DNA of 64,000 nucleotides from Candidatus Anammoxibacter sp. (GCA_021777105.1 JAIQZQ010000098.1:105847-169846); one strand, 5' to 3'. Shown: positions 9,476 to 19,510, numbered from the stretch's first letter. Notes: generated by a model from the sequence alone, not told the origin. Numbers and translations are program-made.

Positions 9476-11731
9476 GTGAAGTTAATTAGCATGTTTTCAA
9501 ACAGTTTAAAGGCGAAGGTTAGCGCGGCGGTGGTAGGGATGCTTATATTGGCGTTGTCAATAACGTGCGTTTTGATTTTTAGCGCATTGCACAAAGCCAC
9601 GGTGAATGATTCAAAGACTATTATGACGGGCATTGCCACGGGCAGAAAAAAAGCCTTGGATGACTGGTTTAAAAGTTGTTGGACTTCTCTCCATATTACA
9701 AGCGAAGAGATTGGCGACAGGTTGGAAAATAACGTCTCAAATGAAAATATCATGGCAACATTGGTGTATGTGCATGAAGATTTGCATGATTTCTCGGAAT
9801 TGTTTGTTGTTAATAAGGAAGGCGTTGTGACTGCGTCAACTTATGATCGCCAATTGGGAAAGGATCTTTCTAAGACAAGATATATTGATGCCTCTTTGGA
9901 CGGCGACCGTTTCCTTGAAGGGCCTTATGTTGATGATGTGACAAAAGAGATCGGGAAATCATCCAGCGATTTTCTTGATGAAGTGACTTTAATGTTTTCA
10001 TTGCCGATCAGGTCAAAAAATGGAGAGATACTTTCTGTCTTGTGCGGCAGGGTTCCAAACGACGTAATGGCCGATGTTTTGCAGCATGAATCAAGCCACA
10101 TTTATAAAGGCTCCGGCGACAACTATCTGTTTTTGGTTGAATCCAGAACCGGAACTCCGGGCTCGGCTATTTCCAGGAGTAGGTTTGAAGATGATAGCGT
10201 TGTCAAAGGCCACAACCTTAAAGACGGGATTCCGACCGGCGATTGGGGCGTTGTTCAGATTGAAAAACACACTGAATTTGAGCTTAGGTTTGTTGATCCG
10301 GCCACCGGCGATTTCACGGAAGGCATTGAAAACTCAATCAGAAAAGGCCAGTACATAAACACGTGGCCCGGCTACCATGACTATCGTCACCAATTTGTGG
10401 CGGGCAAATCAGTTATAATAAAGCCTCCTTATTCTCCTGATGTCTGGGGGTTAATGTGCGAGGCCGACATTGAGGAATTATTTAGAAACCTCATGATAGC
10501 AAAGAGATTTGCAGTAATAATAGGGACGTCTCTGGTATGTTTGTTTGGACTGTTGAACTTCGTCCTGATTAACAAGCTTGTTATTAAACCTATACAGACT
10601 GTTAATGATATGGTTCAGGAGATCGCAAAAGGGGAAGGCGACCTTACCAAACGAATTGATGTTAAATCAAAAGACGAACTTGGCGTGTTGTCGGAAGGAT
10701 TTAATGAATTCCTTGAAAAACTTGACCATATTATCGCGTTTGTGATAAAGACAATAAGCGAAATGGCTGTTACCAGGCAGGCTCTTGCGGATGTGGCCAG
10801 CCAGACTAATGAGAGTTCCGAGGGGCTTGAAGTTGAAGTTACCGAGGCGTCAAGCGCGATTGAGGAGATAAGCAGAAATATTCAGGAAGTGGCTAAAAAT
10901 GTAGAAGTGCAATCAGCCGCCGTCAATGAAACAAGCGCGGCTGCCAACCAGATGTCGGCTTCTATTAAAGAAGTTGCCGGCCATGCTGAAAAAGCCAATG
11001 AGTCTTCTCAGCAGGCTACTCAGGTTGCCAGAGAGGGCAGCGATACTATTAAAGAGACGTTGACCGCTATGGAAGCTATTTCAGAAAGCTCAAACAAAGC
11101 GAATGAAATAATAGACGTGATAACAAATATTGCCGACCAGACGAATCTTTTGGCCTTAAACGCCGCAATTGAAGCCGCAAGGGCGGGCGAAGCCGGAAAA
11201 GGATTTGCCGTTGTCGCCGAAGAGGTTAGAAATCTTGCCGAACAGAGCGGTCAGGCCGCAAAAGAGATTACAGGGCTGATAAAGGATAGCACCGTCAGGG
11301 CGGAAAAAGGCGTGCAGTTAACAAACAAACTTGCTGAAGTTATTCAAAAAGCCCTTGATTCCATTGAAATTATAGCTTCTTTGAATCAAAATATCGGCAC
11401 TGCCACTGTTGAGCAAACCACTGCCGCCGACGAGGTGGCCAAGGCAATGGAGAATGTAAACCAGATTACGCATGAAATAACTGCCGCCACTGAAGAGCAA
11501 AGCACGGCTACAGGCAAGCTGGCGCAGTCAATTGAGCACGCTTTGTCGGTTGCTCAACAAAACAAACAAGGCTCGACGGATGCTATTGATGACGTAAAGG
11601 TACTTGTTTCGCATGGCGAGAAATTAATGGAGCTTATGGGCAAATTCAAGGTGGATGAATTTAAAGAGCTTTCTTCTTCCCAACTGGAGACAAAAAAGAC
11701 TGCGGGATTGATAGACTCCGGCTCTAAATAA
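9476..11731 (+). CDS. Methyl-accepting chemotaxis protein with large periplasmic sensor
   Basis: This 751-residue transmembrane receptor starts at GTG. Transmembrane helix 1 is at about 15-38, and a roughly 300-residue periplasmic sensor of dCache-like size follows. Transmembrane helix 2 is at about 343-366, then HAMP (about 367-420) and a long cytoplasmic coiled coil. The signalling tip is recognisable from IADQTNLLALNAAIEAARAG, followed by GFAVVAEEVRNLAEQS. The C-terminus ends in GLIDSGSK, with no CheR-tethering pentapeptide, so methylation must not rely on tethering. The ligand is unknown. It is the only receptor gene in the window and is flanked by cheW and the second cheB. Confidence 0.95.
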   Translation: MKLISMFSNSLKAKVSAAVVGMLILALSITCVLIFSALHKATVNDSKTIMTGIATGRKKALDDWFKSCWTSLHITSEEIGDRLENNVSNENIMATLVYVHEDLHDFSELFVVNKEGVVTASTYDRQLGKDLSKTRYIDASLDGDRFLEGPYVDDVTKEIGKSSSDFLDEVTLMFSLPIRSKNGEILSVLCGRVPNDVMADVLQHESSHIYKGSGDNYLFLVESRTGTPGSAISRSRFEDDSVVKGHNLKDGIPTGDWGVVQIEKHTEFELRFVDPATGDFTEGIENSIRKGQYINTWPGYHDYRHQFVAGKSVIIKPPYSPDVWGLMCEADIEELFRNLMIAKRFAVIIGTSLVCLFGLLNFVLINKLVIKPIQTVNDMVQEIAKGEGDLTKRIDVKSKDELGVLSEGFNEFLEKLDHIIAFVIKTISEMAVTRQALADVASQTNESSEGLEVEVTEASSAIEEISRNIQEVAKNVEVQSAAVNETSAAANQMSASIKEVAGHAEKANESSQQATQVAREGSDTIKETLTAMEAISESSNKANEIIDVITNIADQTNLLALNAAIEAARAGEAGKGFAVVAEEVRNLAEQSGQAAKEITGLIKDSTVRAEKGVQLTNKLAEVIQKALDSIEIIASLNQNIGTATVEQTTAADEVAKAMENVNQITHEITAATEEQSTATGKLAQSIEHALSVAQQNKQGSTDAIDDVKVLVSHGEKLMELMGKFKVDEFKELSSSQLETKKTAGLIDSGSK

Positions 11732-11809
11732 ATATAGCCTTGAAATCAGGGGCTATGCATGATTAATAAGTAAACGCGCTCTATACATTTAAGCGCGTGT
11801 GGATTGTAA

Positions 11810-11835
11810 AGGCCACAGGTTTTTTCCTGTGGCCT
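11810..11835 (+). terminator. Hairpin after the methyl-accepting protein gene
   Basis: A perfect 10-base stem (AGGCCACAGG with CCTGTGGCCT) has a 6-base all-T loop. It lies 78 bases after the receptor stop and 57 bases before the second cheB. The 3' side has only a weak T tract (CAATTTTGT), so it could be a leaky terminator or a transcript-processing hairpin. Confidence 0.5.
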
Positions 11836-11892
11836 CAATTTTGTAATAAACTCAATACATATTTTCCAAAATTTAGAAACTAAAGCGCTTAA

Positions 11893-12999
11893 ATGGAAAA
11901 GAAGATAAAGGTTCTGGTTGTTGATGATTCTGCTTTTATGCGTAAAACAATAACCGGCATATTAAGCATTGATCCTGAAATAGAGGTTATCGGGGCCGCG
12001 CCTGACGGCAATTTTGCCTTAAAGTTTATTGAAGGCACAAAACCCGACGTTATCACTATGGATGTTGAGATGTCCGGCATGGACGGCATTACAACGCTTA
12101 AGCATGTAATGGAGAGGTTTCCAACCCCGGTAATAATGTTAAGCGCTTTAACGGAAAAAGGGGCTGAAGTAACTCTAAACGCCTTAAGTATAGGCGCCGT
12201 GGATTTTTTGCAGAAACCGTCAGGGACAATATCTCTTGATTTAAAAAAACAGGCTAAAGTCCTGATTGAGAAAGTTAAAGGCGCGGCAAAAGTTGATCCG
12301 CGAAGTTTAAAGGCCCGGAAATTTACGCCTGTTAAGAAAACAGAGCCTCCGGCAGAGAAAAAACTTCCCGGCTTGGGCTTGGCGTCAAAATCCGCCGAAA
12401 AGCAGCCGTTGGTTTCATGCAGGACGGTGGTGGCGATTGGCGTGTCAACAGGCGGGCCTCAAACTCTTTTAAATATGATGCCCAAGATTCCAGAGTCTAT
12501 ACCGGCGGGTATTTTGATTGTGCAGCATATGCCGCCCACTTTTACCGCAATATTCTCTAAACGCCTTGACGGTGTTAGCAAGATAAGGGTGAAGGAGGGT
12601 AAAGAAGGCGATATTGTGGAAGCCGGAACGGCCTATATTGCCCCCGGCGATTTCCATATGACTGTTGAAAAAGGGTTTAACAAAAAATTTGTTATCAAAA
12701 TACGCAGAGAGCCGTTCGACACATTGCATAGACCTTCGGTGGATGTAATGATGGAATCAGTGGCAAAACTGTTTACCGGAAAAAATGTTCTTGGCGTTAT
12801 ACTCACCGGCATGGGACATGACGGCGTTGAAGGCATGAAAAAGATCAAGGCTTCAGGGGGAAAGACAATAGCTGAAGACGAATCGACGGCGGTAATTTTC
12901 GGCATGCCTAAAGCGGCTATAAACAGCAAATGCGTTGATCACATTTTGCCGTACCCCGATATTCCACAAAAAATTTCAGAGTTGTTGACAAGATTTTAA
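11893..12999 (+). CDS. cheB: CheB receptor methylesterase/response regulator (copy 2)
   Basis: This 368-residue protein has a receiver domain with Asp57 in TMDVEMSGMDG, a linker of about 50 residues rich in Lys, Pro and Glu, and a methylesterase domain. Its triad is Ser185 (GVSTGGPQ), His212 (VQHMPPTF) and Asp310 (GMGHDG). The longer linker and the sequence divergence from the first cheB indicate an old duplication or separate origin, not a recent copy. It opens the second set of chemotaxis genes. Confidence 0.95.
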   Translation: MEKKIKVLVVDDSAFMRKTITGILSIDPEIEVIGAAPDGNFALKFIEGTKPDVITMDVEMSGMDGITTLKHVMERFPTPVIMLSALTEKGAEVTLNALSIGAVDFLQKPSGTISLDLKKQAKVLIEKVKGAAKVDPRSLKARKFTPVKKTEPPAEKKLPGLGLASKSAEKQPLVSCRTVVAIGVSTGGPQTLLNMMPKIPESIPAGILIVQHMPPTFTAIFSKRLDGVSKIRVKEGKEGDIVEAGTAYIAPGDFHMTVEKGFNKKFVIKIRREPFDTLHRPSVDVMMESVAKLFTGKNVLGVILTGMGHDGVEGMKKIKASGGKTIAEDESTAVIFGMPKAAINSKCVDHILPYPDIPQKISELLTRF

Positions 13000-13133
13000 A
13001 AGATGTTTTTATGTTTTAAATAAACCCGGTGGAAAAGCGAAATTGTAGTTTGTAACGGAGTTTTGATTTTGAAAAAGAAAAACAGGTTAAAGATATTTTA
13101 TAAAATTTTACCCAAATTTTCATAGTTAGTAAA

Positions 13134-15458
13134 ATGACGGATAAATATAACGAAGGCCAAATTGATATTCTTGTCGTAGACGACGAAGAGCATATAAGAC
13201 GCGATTTGAAAGGTGTTTTGACGGGCATGGGCTATAATGCCGTGTTTGCCGAAACCGGCGAAGAGGCTGTTGAGATTTGCGGGAATAATAATTTCCGGCT
13301 GGCCATAATGGATTTGATTATGCCGGGGGGGCTGCATGGGCTGGAGTTGCTGCAAGAGATTAAAAACACGAGCGACGATATTTGTATAATCGTGTTAACC
13401 CGCAGCAACAATATAAAAAGCGCGGTTCAGGCTATGAAGATTGGAGCCTATGATTACATAACAAAGCCTTGCGATAACGACGAAATTGAAATAGTTGTGA
13501 AGAAAGCGATTGAAAGATGCGAGCTTCTTCGTGAACTTGGCGAAAAACATCACTATAAAAACCTTTTAATTTCAAAATCTTTGGAAGATCTTCAGTCTCC
13601 TGATGAAACAGTCAGACGATTGGCCGCCGAGGATTTAGGGGAATTTGGAAGTGAAAGCGCCGTGGACGCGTTGCTGGAGCTTTTTCAGGACACTAGCATT
13701 GCCGTGCAAGAGGCGGCTGAGCATGCGTTGATTCAGATTGGCGGCGAAAATACCGTGCGGAAGATAATACCCATGCTGCAATCAAACCAGGCTAACATCC
13801 GCAATTTTGCGAATGAAATGCTTGAAAGCATGGGTGAAAAAGCCGTGCCTATACTTGCAGAGCTTCTTGCTGATGACGACCATGATATCCGTAAATTCTC
13901 AGTGGACTTGTTGGGTTTGATAGGTTGCGAAGCCGGTGTAGAGTCGCTTGTTAAAGCCCTTAATGATAAGCATATCAATGTCTCCTCAGGCGCGGCGGAG
14001 GCCTTGGGCAATATTGGAAGCGATGAGGCTCTGGAACCACTGCTGGAAAAACTTAACGACGATCCATGGCTAGCGTATGCGATTGTTGAAAGTCTAGGCA
14101 AAATCGGAAACAAAAAAGCGGTTGAGCCTTTAATAAATCTTGATCATGGAGATGACGAGGTGTTGCTTGCCTCTAAAGTGCGGGCATTAGGCACTATTGG
14201 AGATGCCGGCGCCACAAAGTTCCTGTTCTCGTTGTTTGACTCGCCTGATGATTTTCTAAAAGGCCAGGTCATTGAAGCTTTGGAACAAATAAGGGCGAAA
14301 TCTCATGAAAACATATTTAAAGACCTTGATCAAAGCAAAATTCTAAAGCAAGCCATACCAATGCTTGAAGACACGGACGAGGACCTGAAATTAAGCATTA
14401 TCAAGATGATACGGGAAATGGAATGCGATAATAAAATAGAAGCCCTTTTGCCTTGTTTATCAGACTCAAGCGAACAGATTCAGGAAGCTACTTATGAGGC
14501 TATTGTAACTGCCGGCTTAAGCGGGAAAACCGCGGGTCTTGCCTTGGAGTACGTGAAAAAATGCGATGACGGGTTAACGCAAACCATTGTTAAAATATTT
14601 GGCGAAACGGAATGCGAAGAAACCGGCGACACTGTCGCGGATTTGTTAAAAAATCACTCAAATTTGGCGATTAGGGAAGAAGCGGCGAATACTATCGGGA
14701 TATTGCCGAATAATAACAAGTATGTTGATAATCTTGTGGAAGCTTTGCAGGACAGTTCGCTGGAAGTCAAAAAAGCCTCTACTCGTTCTTTAGGAGTTAT
14801 TGGCGATCCAAAAGCTATTGATCCGCTTGTCTCTTTGTTGAAATATGACGACCTTAATAAAGACGCGACCGACGGTCTCCTGCTTATTGGCAATAAGAGT
14901 TCCGTAGACTGTTTGTTGCCGCTTCTAAATGACGAACACCCTTTATGCAGGGCGGCGGCTATAACCATCTTTGGAAATCTTAACCCTGATAAAATAAATG
15001 ATAAAATTTCCGACGCCTTGAGAGATGGAAACGCAAAGGTGCGAAAAGCCGCTATTGATATAATAGCAAAAACAGGAGATAAGTCGTATCTGGATGATTT
15101 GATTACAGCTCTACATGACGGAGACAAGTTTGTGCAGATCTCCGCCGCAAACGCTTTGTCCAAATTTTACGATCCAAAGATTATTGATCCTTTTATTGCT
15201 TTATTGCACGATCCGGACGAAAGGATTAGGTATAACGCAATACAGGGTTTGATGAAATTCAAGGATGAGCGCATTGTGTACGCCCTTGTTTCCCTTTTGT
15301 CTGATAAATCAAGCATGGTAAAAATTGTCGCGCTTGACGCTTTGGGAGAAATGGGCGACGAAAGCGCGGTTTGCCATATTGAAAACATGCTGGAAACGGT
15401 TGAAGATGACGACCTCTTTGAAGCGGCAAATAACGCTTTGGAGAAGTTGCAGAATTAG
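13134..15458 (+). CDS. Response regulator fused to long HEAT-repeat array
   Basis: This 774-residue protein has an N-terminal receiver (about 10-130; Asp16-Asp17, phosphorylation site Asp60 in IMDLIMPGG, Lys in ITKPCD). The rest, from about residue 150 to the C-terminus, is a solenoid of roughly 18-20 HEAT/PBS-lyase-like repeats, recognisable by recurring A-x-x-A-L-x-x-(I/L)-G-D/N segments. Such solenoids bind proteins, so phosphorylation could control docking of a large partner. It is embedded between cheB and cheR of the second set. No enzymatic output domain is visible. Confidence 0.88.
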   Translation: MTDKYNEGQIDILVVDDEEHIRRDLKGVLTGMGYNAVFAETGEEAVEICGNNNFRLAIMDLIMPGGLHGLELLQEIKNTSDDICIIVLTRSNNIKSAVQAMKIGAYDYITKPCDNDEIEIVVKKAIERCELLRELGEKHHYKNLLISKSLEDLQSPDETVRRLAAEDLGEFGSESAVDALLELFQDTSIAVQEAAEHALIQIGGENTVRKIIPMLQSNQANIRNFANEMLESMGEKAVPILAELLADDDHDIRKFSVDLLGLIGCEAGVESLVKALNDKHINVSSGAAEALGNIGSDEALEPLLEKLNDDPWLAYAIVESLGKIGNKKAVEPLINLDHGDDEVLLASKVRALGTIGDAGATKFLFSLFDSPDDFLKGQVIEALEQIRAKSHENIFKDLDQSKILKQAIPMLEDTDEDLKLSIIKMIREMECDNKIEALLPCLSDSSEQIQEATYEAIVTAGLSGKTAGLALEYVKKCDDGLTQTIVKIFGETECEETGDTVADLLKNHSNLAIREEAANTIGILPNNNKYVDNLVEALQDSSLEVKKASTRSLGVIGDPKAIDPLVSLLKYDDLNKDATDGLLLIGNKSSVDCLLPLLNDEHPLCRAAAITIFGNLNPDKINDKISDALRDGNAKVRKAAIDIIAKTGDKSYLDDLITALHDGDKFVQISAANALSKFYDPKIIDPFIALLHDPDERIRYNAIQGLMKFKDERIVYALVSLLSDKSSMVKIVALDALGEMGDESAVCHIENMLETVEDDDLFEAANNALEKLQN

Positions 15459-15523
15459 GATTGCTTTGTATTGCATTGTTGTTTAAATAGTTAATAAAAA
15501 AATATTGACCCCAAATAAATATT

Positions 15524-16357
15524 ATGATTTTAGCTTCAGAAGACTTCATTAAGTTTAGAGATCTTATTCACGAAAAGTGCGGAATTTACTTTGAGGAGAA
15601 GAAACAGTATCTCCTGAAAAAGCGCATTGAAGATCGTATGAAAGTGACTAACACCAAAGAGCATAAGGATTATTACCGCTTAATAAAGTACGATCCAAGG
15701 GGGAACGAGCTAAATATTTTCATAGACTCGCTGACAACCAACGAAACTTACTTCTTTAGAGAAATGACGCAATTAAACGGTTTTGTAAATGACGTCCTGC
15801 CTCTGGTGCTGGAAGAGAAAAAGAAGGCGATCGTGCCGATGAAGAAATTAAAAATTTGGAGCGCGGCTTGTTCTTCCGGTTGCGAGCCATACACCCTTGC
15901 CGTGCTTCTGCGAGAGAAACTTACTAACCCTCTGGAATGGACTGTTCAGATTTCAGGCACTGATATCAGCAGCCACATTTTGCAGGTTTGCCGAAACGGC
16001 ATTTACACTGAACGGGATGTGAAAGACGTTCCGCCGGCTTTAAAGCGTAAATATTTTGAGAATTCAGATGGGCAATATAAAATAAGCAAGACTCTTAAAG
16101 ACATAGTAAAGTTTAGTCAATTAAATTTTCTTGATAAAATGATGATGCGGAGCATGAGGGATTTTGATTTTATATTTTGCAGAAATGTTCTGATATATTT
16201 CACTGATGATATTCGCAAAAAGATAGTGAGTATGCTTTACGATAGCTTAAGGCCCGGAGGGTATATTTTTCTGGGGCATGCGGATTCTATGTCGCGAATA
16301 AGCGCTGCTTTTAAGCTGGAAAAAATTAATAACACAATAACGTATAAAAAAGAATAA
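15524..16357 (+). CDS. cheR: CheR receptor methyltransferase (copy 2)
   Basis: This 277-residue SAM-dependent methyltransferase carries TNETYFFREM, WSAACSSGCEPYTLA and FDFIFCRNVLIYF. The SAM loop has Cys where the first copy has Gly-Glu context (SSGCEPYT against SSGEEPYT). That is a substitution of a usually acidic position which may alter cofactor binding. It sits between the receiver-HEAT gene and cheY. The length and domain order are normal. Confidence 0.94.
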   Translation: MILASEDFIKFRDLIHEKCGIYFEEKKQYLLKKRIEDRMKVTNTKEHKDYYRLIKYDPRGNELNIFIDSLTTNETYFFREMTQLNGFVNDVLPLVLEEKKKAIVPMKKLKIWSAACSSGCEPYTLAVLLREKLTNPLEWTVQISGTDISSHILQVCRNGIYTERDVKDVPPALKRKYFENSDGQYKISKTLKDIVKFSQLNFLDKMMMRSMRDFDFIFCRNVLIYFTDDIRKKIVSMLYDSLRPGGYIFLGHADSMSRISAAFKLEKINNTITYKKE

Positions 16358-16396
16358 AATCAAGCATTATAAATCTTTAATTTTTTTATAAAAAAA

Positions 16397-16759
16397 ATGG
16401 CAAAAATATTAACAGTTGACGACTCATCGGTTATTAGAAACATTATAAGCTCAATCCTGAAGTCAGGAGGATTTAAGGTCGATACCGCAATTAACGGCAT
16501 TGACGGTCTTGAAAAGATTTACACTAACGACTACGACGTTGTTATTAGCGACATTAATATGCCGAAGATGGACGGCCTGACTATGATTAAGACTTTAAGG
16601 GAAAACGCTGATTATAAAGACCTCAAAATAATTGTGTTGTCAACTGAAGAAGAGGATGAAGATAAAGAGAGAGGGATTGCCGCCGGCGCAAATATTTATC
16701 TCATAAAGCCGGTGAAACCCAAGGATTTAATTACAAATGTAAAGATGCTGTTAGGTTAG
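16397..16759 (+). CDS. cheY: CheY-type single-domain response regulator (copy 2)
   Basis: This 120-residue receiver has Asp8-Asp9, phosphorylation site Asp52 (ISDINMPKMDG), Thr/Ser switch in VLSTEEED and the conserved Lys in LIKPVKPKD. It has no output domain. It lies directly before the second cheA. The region upstream of the ATG is a T/A run without a Shine-Dalgarno sequence. Confidence 0.94.
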   Translation: MAKILTVDDSSVIRNIISSILKSGGFKVDTAINGIDGLEKIYTNDYDVVISDINMPKMDGLTMIKTLRENADYKDLKIIVLSTEEEDEDKERGIAAGANIYLIKPVKPKDLITNVKMLLG

Positions 16760-16820
16760 TTTTTTTACAAGTATCATACACTCAATTTTGCTGTAATTTG
16801 TTTTATTTGGAGACTCCTAA

Positions 16821-19508
16821 ATGTTCGAAAATATGGATGGCGATGGCGAAATCCTCGCCGAATTTATTACCGAATCAATGGAAAATCTTGATGATCTGGA
16901 CACGCAATTGCTTACTCTGGAGAAAGATCCTGGAGACAAAGACGTCTTAAATCACGTTTTCAGGGCAATACATACGGTAAAAGGCGGTTCCGGATTCCTG
17001 TCTGTAGATGAAATTACAACTTTAAGCCACAAGTTGGAAAATGTTTTGGACGATTTGCGTAACGATGTCCTTGTCTGCACGCCTGGAATACTTGATGTGC
17101 TGCTGGAAGGCATTGACACCCTTAAAAAACTGATGGATATTTTGCAGGAAGAGTGCGAAGAGCCGGGGAGCACTAAAGACACTGTTTTTGATCTGCAACC
17201 TGTTCTTGACAAAATTGAAAAGATTAAGGATGACAAACCGCCTGAAAGCGGGGAAACTGAAGCTGCGAGCTCCGAAGCTCCTGCGCCTGAAAGCGACACT
17301 ACGGATGAAGACGAGGCCTTTCAGAATATTATTGAAGAAAATAAAAAAACGTTTGTAGAAGAGACAAAAGAGTATGTTGGGACAATAGATAATGAGCTGA
17401 TTAAATTGGAAAAGGGCGACGACGTCCTTGAGATTACAGAGCAGGTTTTTAGAATTGTCCATAATATTAAAGGAAATTCAGCGTACCTCGGTTTTGCAAA
17501 AATGGAGCAGCTTACTCATAATTTTGAAAACATTCTGGATGAGCTGCGTAAAGGCAATATTAAAATCTCCCCTGAAATCTGCAAACTCCTGTTTAAAACA
17601 TTTGACAAGTTCAAAGCCTTATTTGAAGTAGTGGTAAATGAGGGCAACGATTCCGGCGACGAGGATATTGATGGAATCGTTCAGGAAATAAATACCGTTC
17701 TTGCCGGCAACATATCCGCTCCGGCGGAAACCGCCGTCGCAGACGAAAGTGGGCTTGATCAGGAAACAAAGGATATCTTTGTCAAAAACGCTGAAATCCA
17801 TCTGGCAACTATTAACAATAGCATTGATCAAATTAAATCCGGCGATAAGAATGAAATGACAATGGATAATCTGTTGAGAGGTTTCAGCAGCCTGACCAAT
17901 GCCGCTAATTATGTTAATAGCTCGGATCTAAAGCGATTAATGGAATCAAACGTTAATTTAGCGACTATAATAAAAGCAGCTAATAAAGATATCACTGAAG
18001 AGGTTATTGACGTTTTTGTCAAAAGTTCCGCAAATGCCTTGCAAATGGTTAACGCCGTGGAAACCGGCGGCGCCGGCGCTTTGGATTCCTCTATTATTGA
18101 CGCATTAAACAAGCTTTGCGCTGAAATAAAAACCAAACCTGCTGAAACAGCGGCAAAAACAGCGCCACCGGCGGCTCCTGTTGTGCCTGCAAAACCGCCG
18201 GTTGAGTCTAAAAAACCGGAACCTCCAAAGAAGGAAGAGCCTAAAGCAAAGGACGCGGGCGGAGATAAGAAAAAAGATAAAAAAGGCAAAGTCGAGCAAA
18301 CTATCCGTGTAGAGCATTCAAAACTGGATATACTTATGAATCTGATCGGCGAGCTTATTATAAGCAGGAACCAGTTGGATATGTTAAGTGAAAAGATAGG
18401 GACTAACTACAACCTTCCTGAAATATCTAAAGAGCTAAACAGGGCTTCCGTATCTCTTGGCAAAATATCCGACGATTTGCAGGAATCTATAATGTCGGTA
18501 AGGATGATTCCCGTCGGCACGGTGTTCAACAAGTTCCCAAGAGTTGTCCGTGACCTGGCTAAAACTAAAGAGAAAAGCATAGAGCTGAATATTTCCGGCG
18601 AAGAGACAAATCTTGACAAGACAATTATTGAGCAGATCGGCGACCCTTTGGTTCATCTTATCAGAAACGGCGTTGACCATGGCGTTGAAAGCCCTGAAGA
18701 TAGAAAACTAGCCAATAAACCTCCCACCGGCACTATTGACCTTAGAGCATATCAAAAAGCGGATAATGTCATTATTGAAATAGAAGATAACGGAAAAGGC
18801 ATGGACCCGAATGTGATACGCGACAAAGCTGTGGAAAAAGGCATAATTGACAAAGAAGACGCCGATAAGTTGACCAGTATTGAGGCGTTGAATCTGATTT
18901 TTGAGGCCGGCTTCAGCACGGCTGAAAAGATCACGGATATTTCAGGCCGCGGCGTTGGAATGGATGTTGTTAGAAATAATATCAGAAAATTGGGCGGCCA
19001 TGTCTATATCACTTCAGAAAAAGGCGTTGGAAGCAAATTTACACTCACTCTGCCGTTAACCCTGGCTATAATTCGCGCAATTATGATTAAATTGGGCGAC
19101 AGCACGTTTGCTATACCTCTAAATACTATAGTGGAGACTGTAAAGGTGCCCAAGGAGCAGATTAAGACTATGAAAAATAAAAAGGTCATCAATCTGCGCG
19201 GAGAAGTTATCGGCATAGTTGACCTTGTAGCATTAATGGAAATACCGGTGAATGGACGGGATGAGGACTGCAATCTTGTTCCCATTGTTATAATGGCGAC
19301 TGAGTCAAAGAAGATAGGGTTTGTGGTGGACGACCTTTTAAAGCAGCAGGAAATTGTAATAAAACCGTTAGTGGACTTCCTCTCTATAATCCCGGGCCTT
19401 TCAGGCGCGACCATTTTAGGAGATGGAAAGATCGTCCTTATAATAGACCCCGCCGAAATAGTCGAGCTTGCCACTTCGTCTGAAAATACCGAAATAACCG
19501 CTGCTTAA
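16821..19508 (+). CDS. cheA: CheA chemotaxis histidine kinase (copy 2) with multiple Hpt domains
   Basis: This 895-residue protein has a first Hpt with His51 (RAIHTVKGGSGF) and a second with His214 (RIVHNIKGNSAY). A third Hpt-like helical segment lies at about 315-400, where the phospho-accepting His is replaced (LLRGFSSLTNAANYV). After a Pro/Lys/Glu-rich linker come the dimerisation helix (KLDILMNLIGELI), the ATPase (LVHLIRNGVDHG, EDNGKG, GRGVGMDVV) and a C-terminal CheW-like domain. A GGAG-containing leader precedes the ATG. It closes the locus and is followed within two bases by a strong terminator stem. Confidence 0.95.
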   Translation: MFENMDGDGEILAEFITESMENLDDLDTQLLTLEKDPGDKDVLNHVFRAIHTVKGGSGFLSVDEITTLSHKLENVLDDLRNDVLVCTPGILDVLLEGIDTLKKLMDILQEECEEPGSTKDTVFDLQPVLDKIEKIKDDKPPESGETEAASSEAPAPESDTTDEDEAFQNIIEENKKTFVEETKEYVGTIDNELIKLEKGDDVLEITEQVFRIVHNIKGNSAYLGFAKMEQLTHNFENILDELRKGNIKISPEICKLLFKTFDKFKALFEVVVNEGNDSGDEDIDGIVQEINTVLAGNISAPAETAVADESGLDQETKDIFVKNAEIHLATINNSIDQIKSGDKNEMTMDNLLRGFSSLTNAANYVNSSDLKRLMESNVNLATIIKAANKDITEEVIDVFVKSSANALQMVNAVETGGAGALDSSIIDALNKLCAEIKTKPAETAAKTAPPAAPVVPAKPPVESKKPEPPKKEEPKAKDAGGDKKKDKKGKVEQTIRVEHSKLDILMNLIGELIISRNQLDMLSEKIGTNYNLPEISKELNRASVSLGKISDDLQESIMSVRMIPVGTVFNKFPRVVRDLAKTKEKSIELNISGEETNLDKTIIEQIGDPLVHLIRNGVDHGVESPEDRKLANKPPTGTIDLRAYQKADNVIIEIEDNGKGMDPNVIRDKAVEKGIIDKEDADKLTSIEALNLIFEAGFSTAEKITDISGRGVGMDVVRNNIRKLGGHVYITSEKGVGSKFTLTLPLTLAIIRAIMIKLGDSTFAIPLNTIVETVKVPKEQIKTMKNKKVINLRGEVIGIVDLVALMEIPVNGRDEDCNLVPIVIMATESKKIGFVVDDLLKQQEIVIKPLVDFLSIIPGLSGATILGDGKIVLIIDPAEIVELATSSENTEITAA

Positions 19509-19510
19509 AA

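Noticed and set aside
11810..11835. Riboswitch upstream of the second cheB
   Set aside because: Only a simple hairpin with an all-T loop is present; there is no conserved aptamer-like structure.
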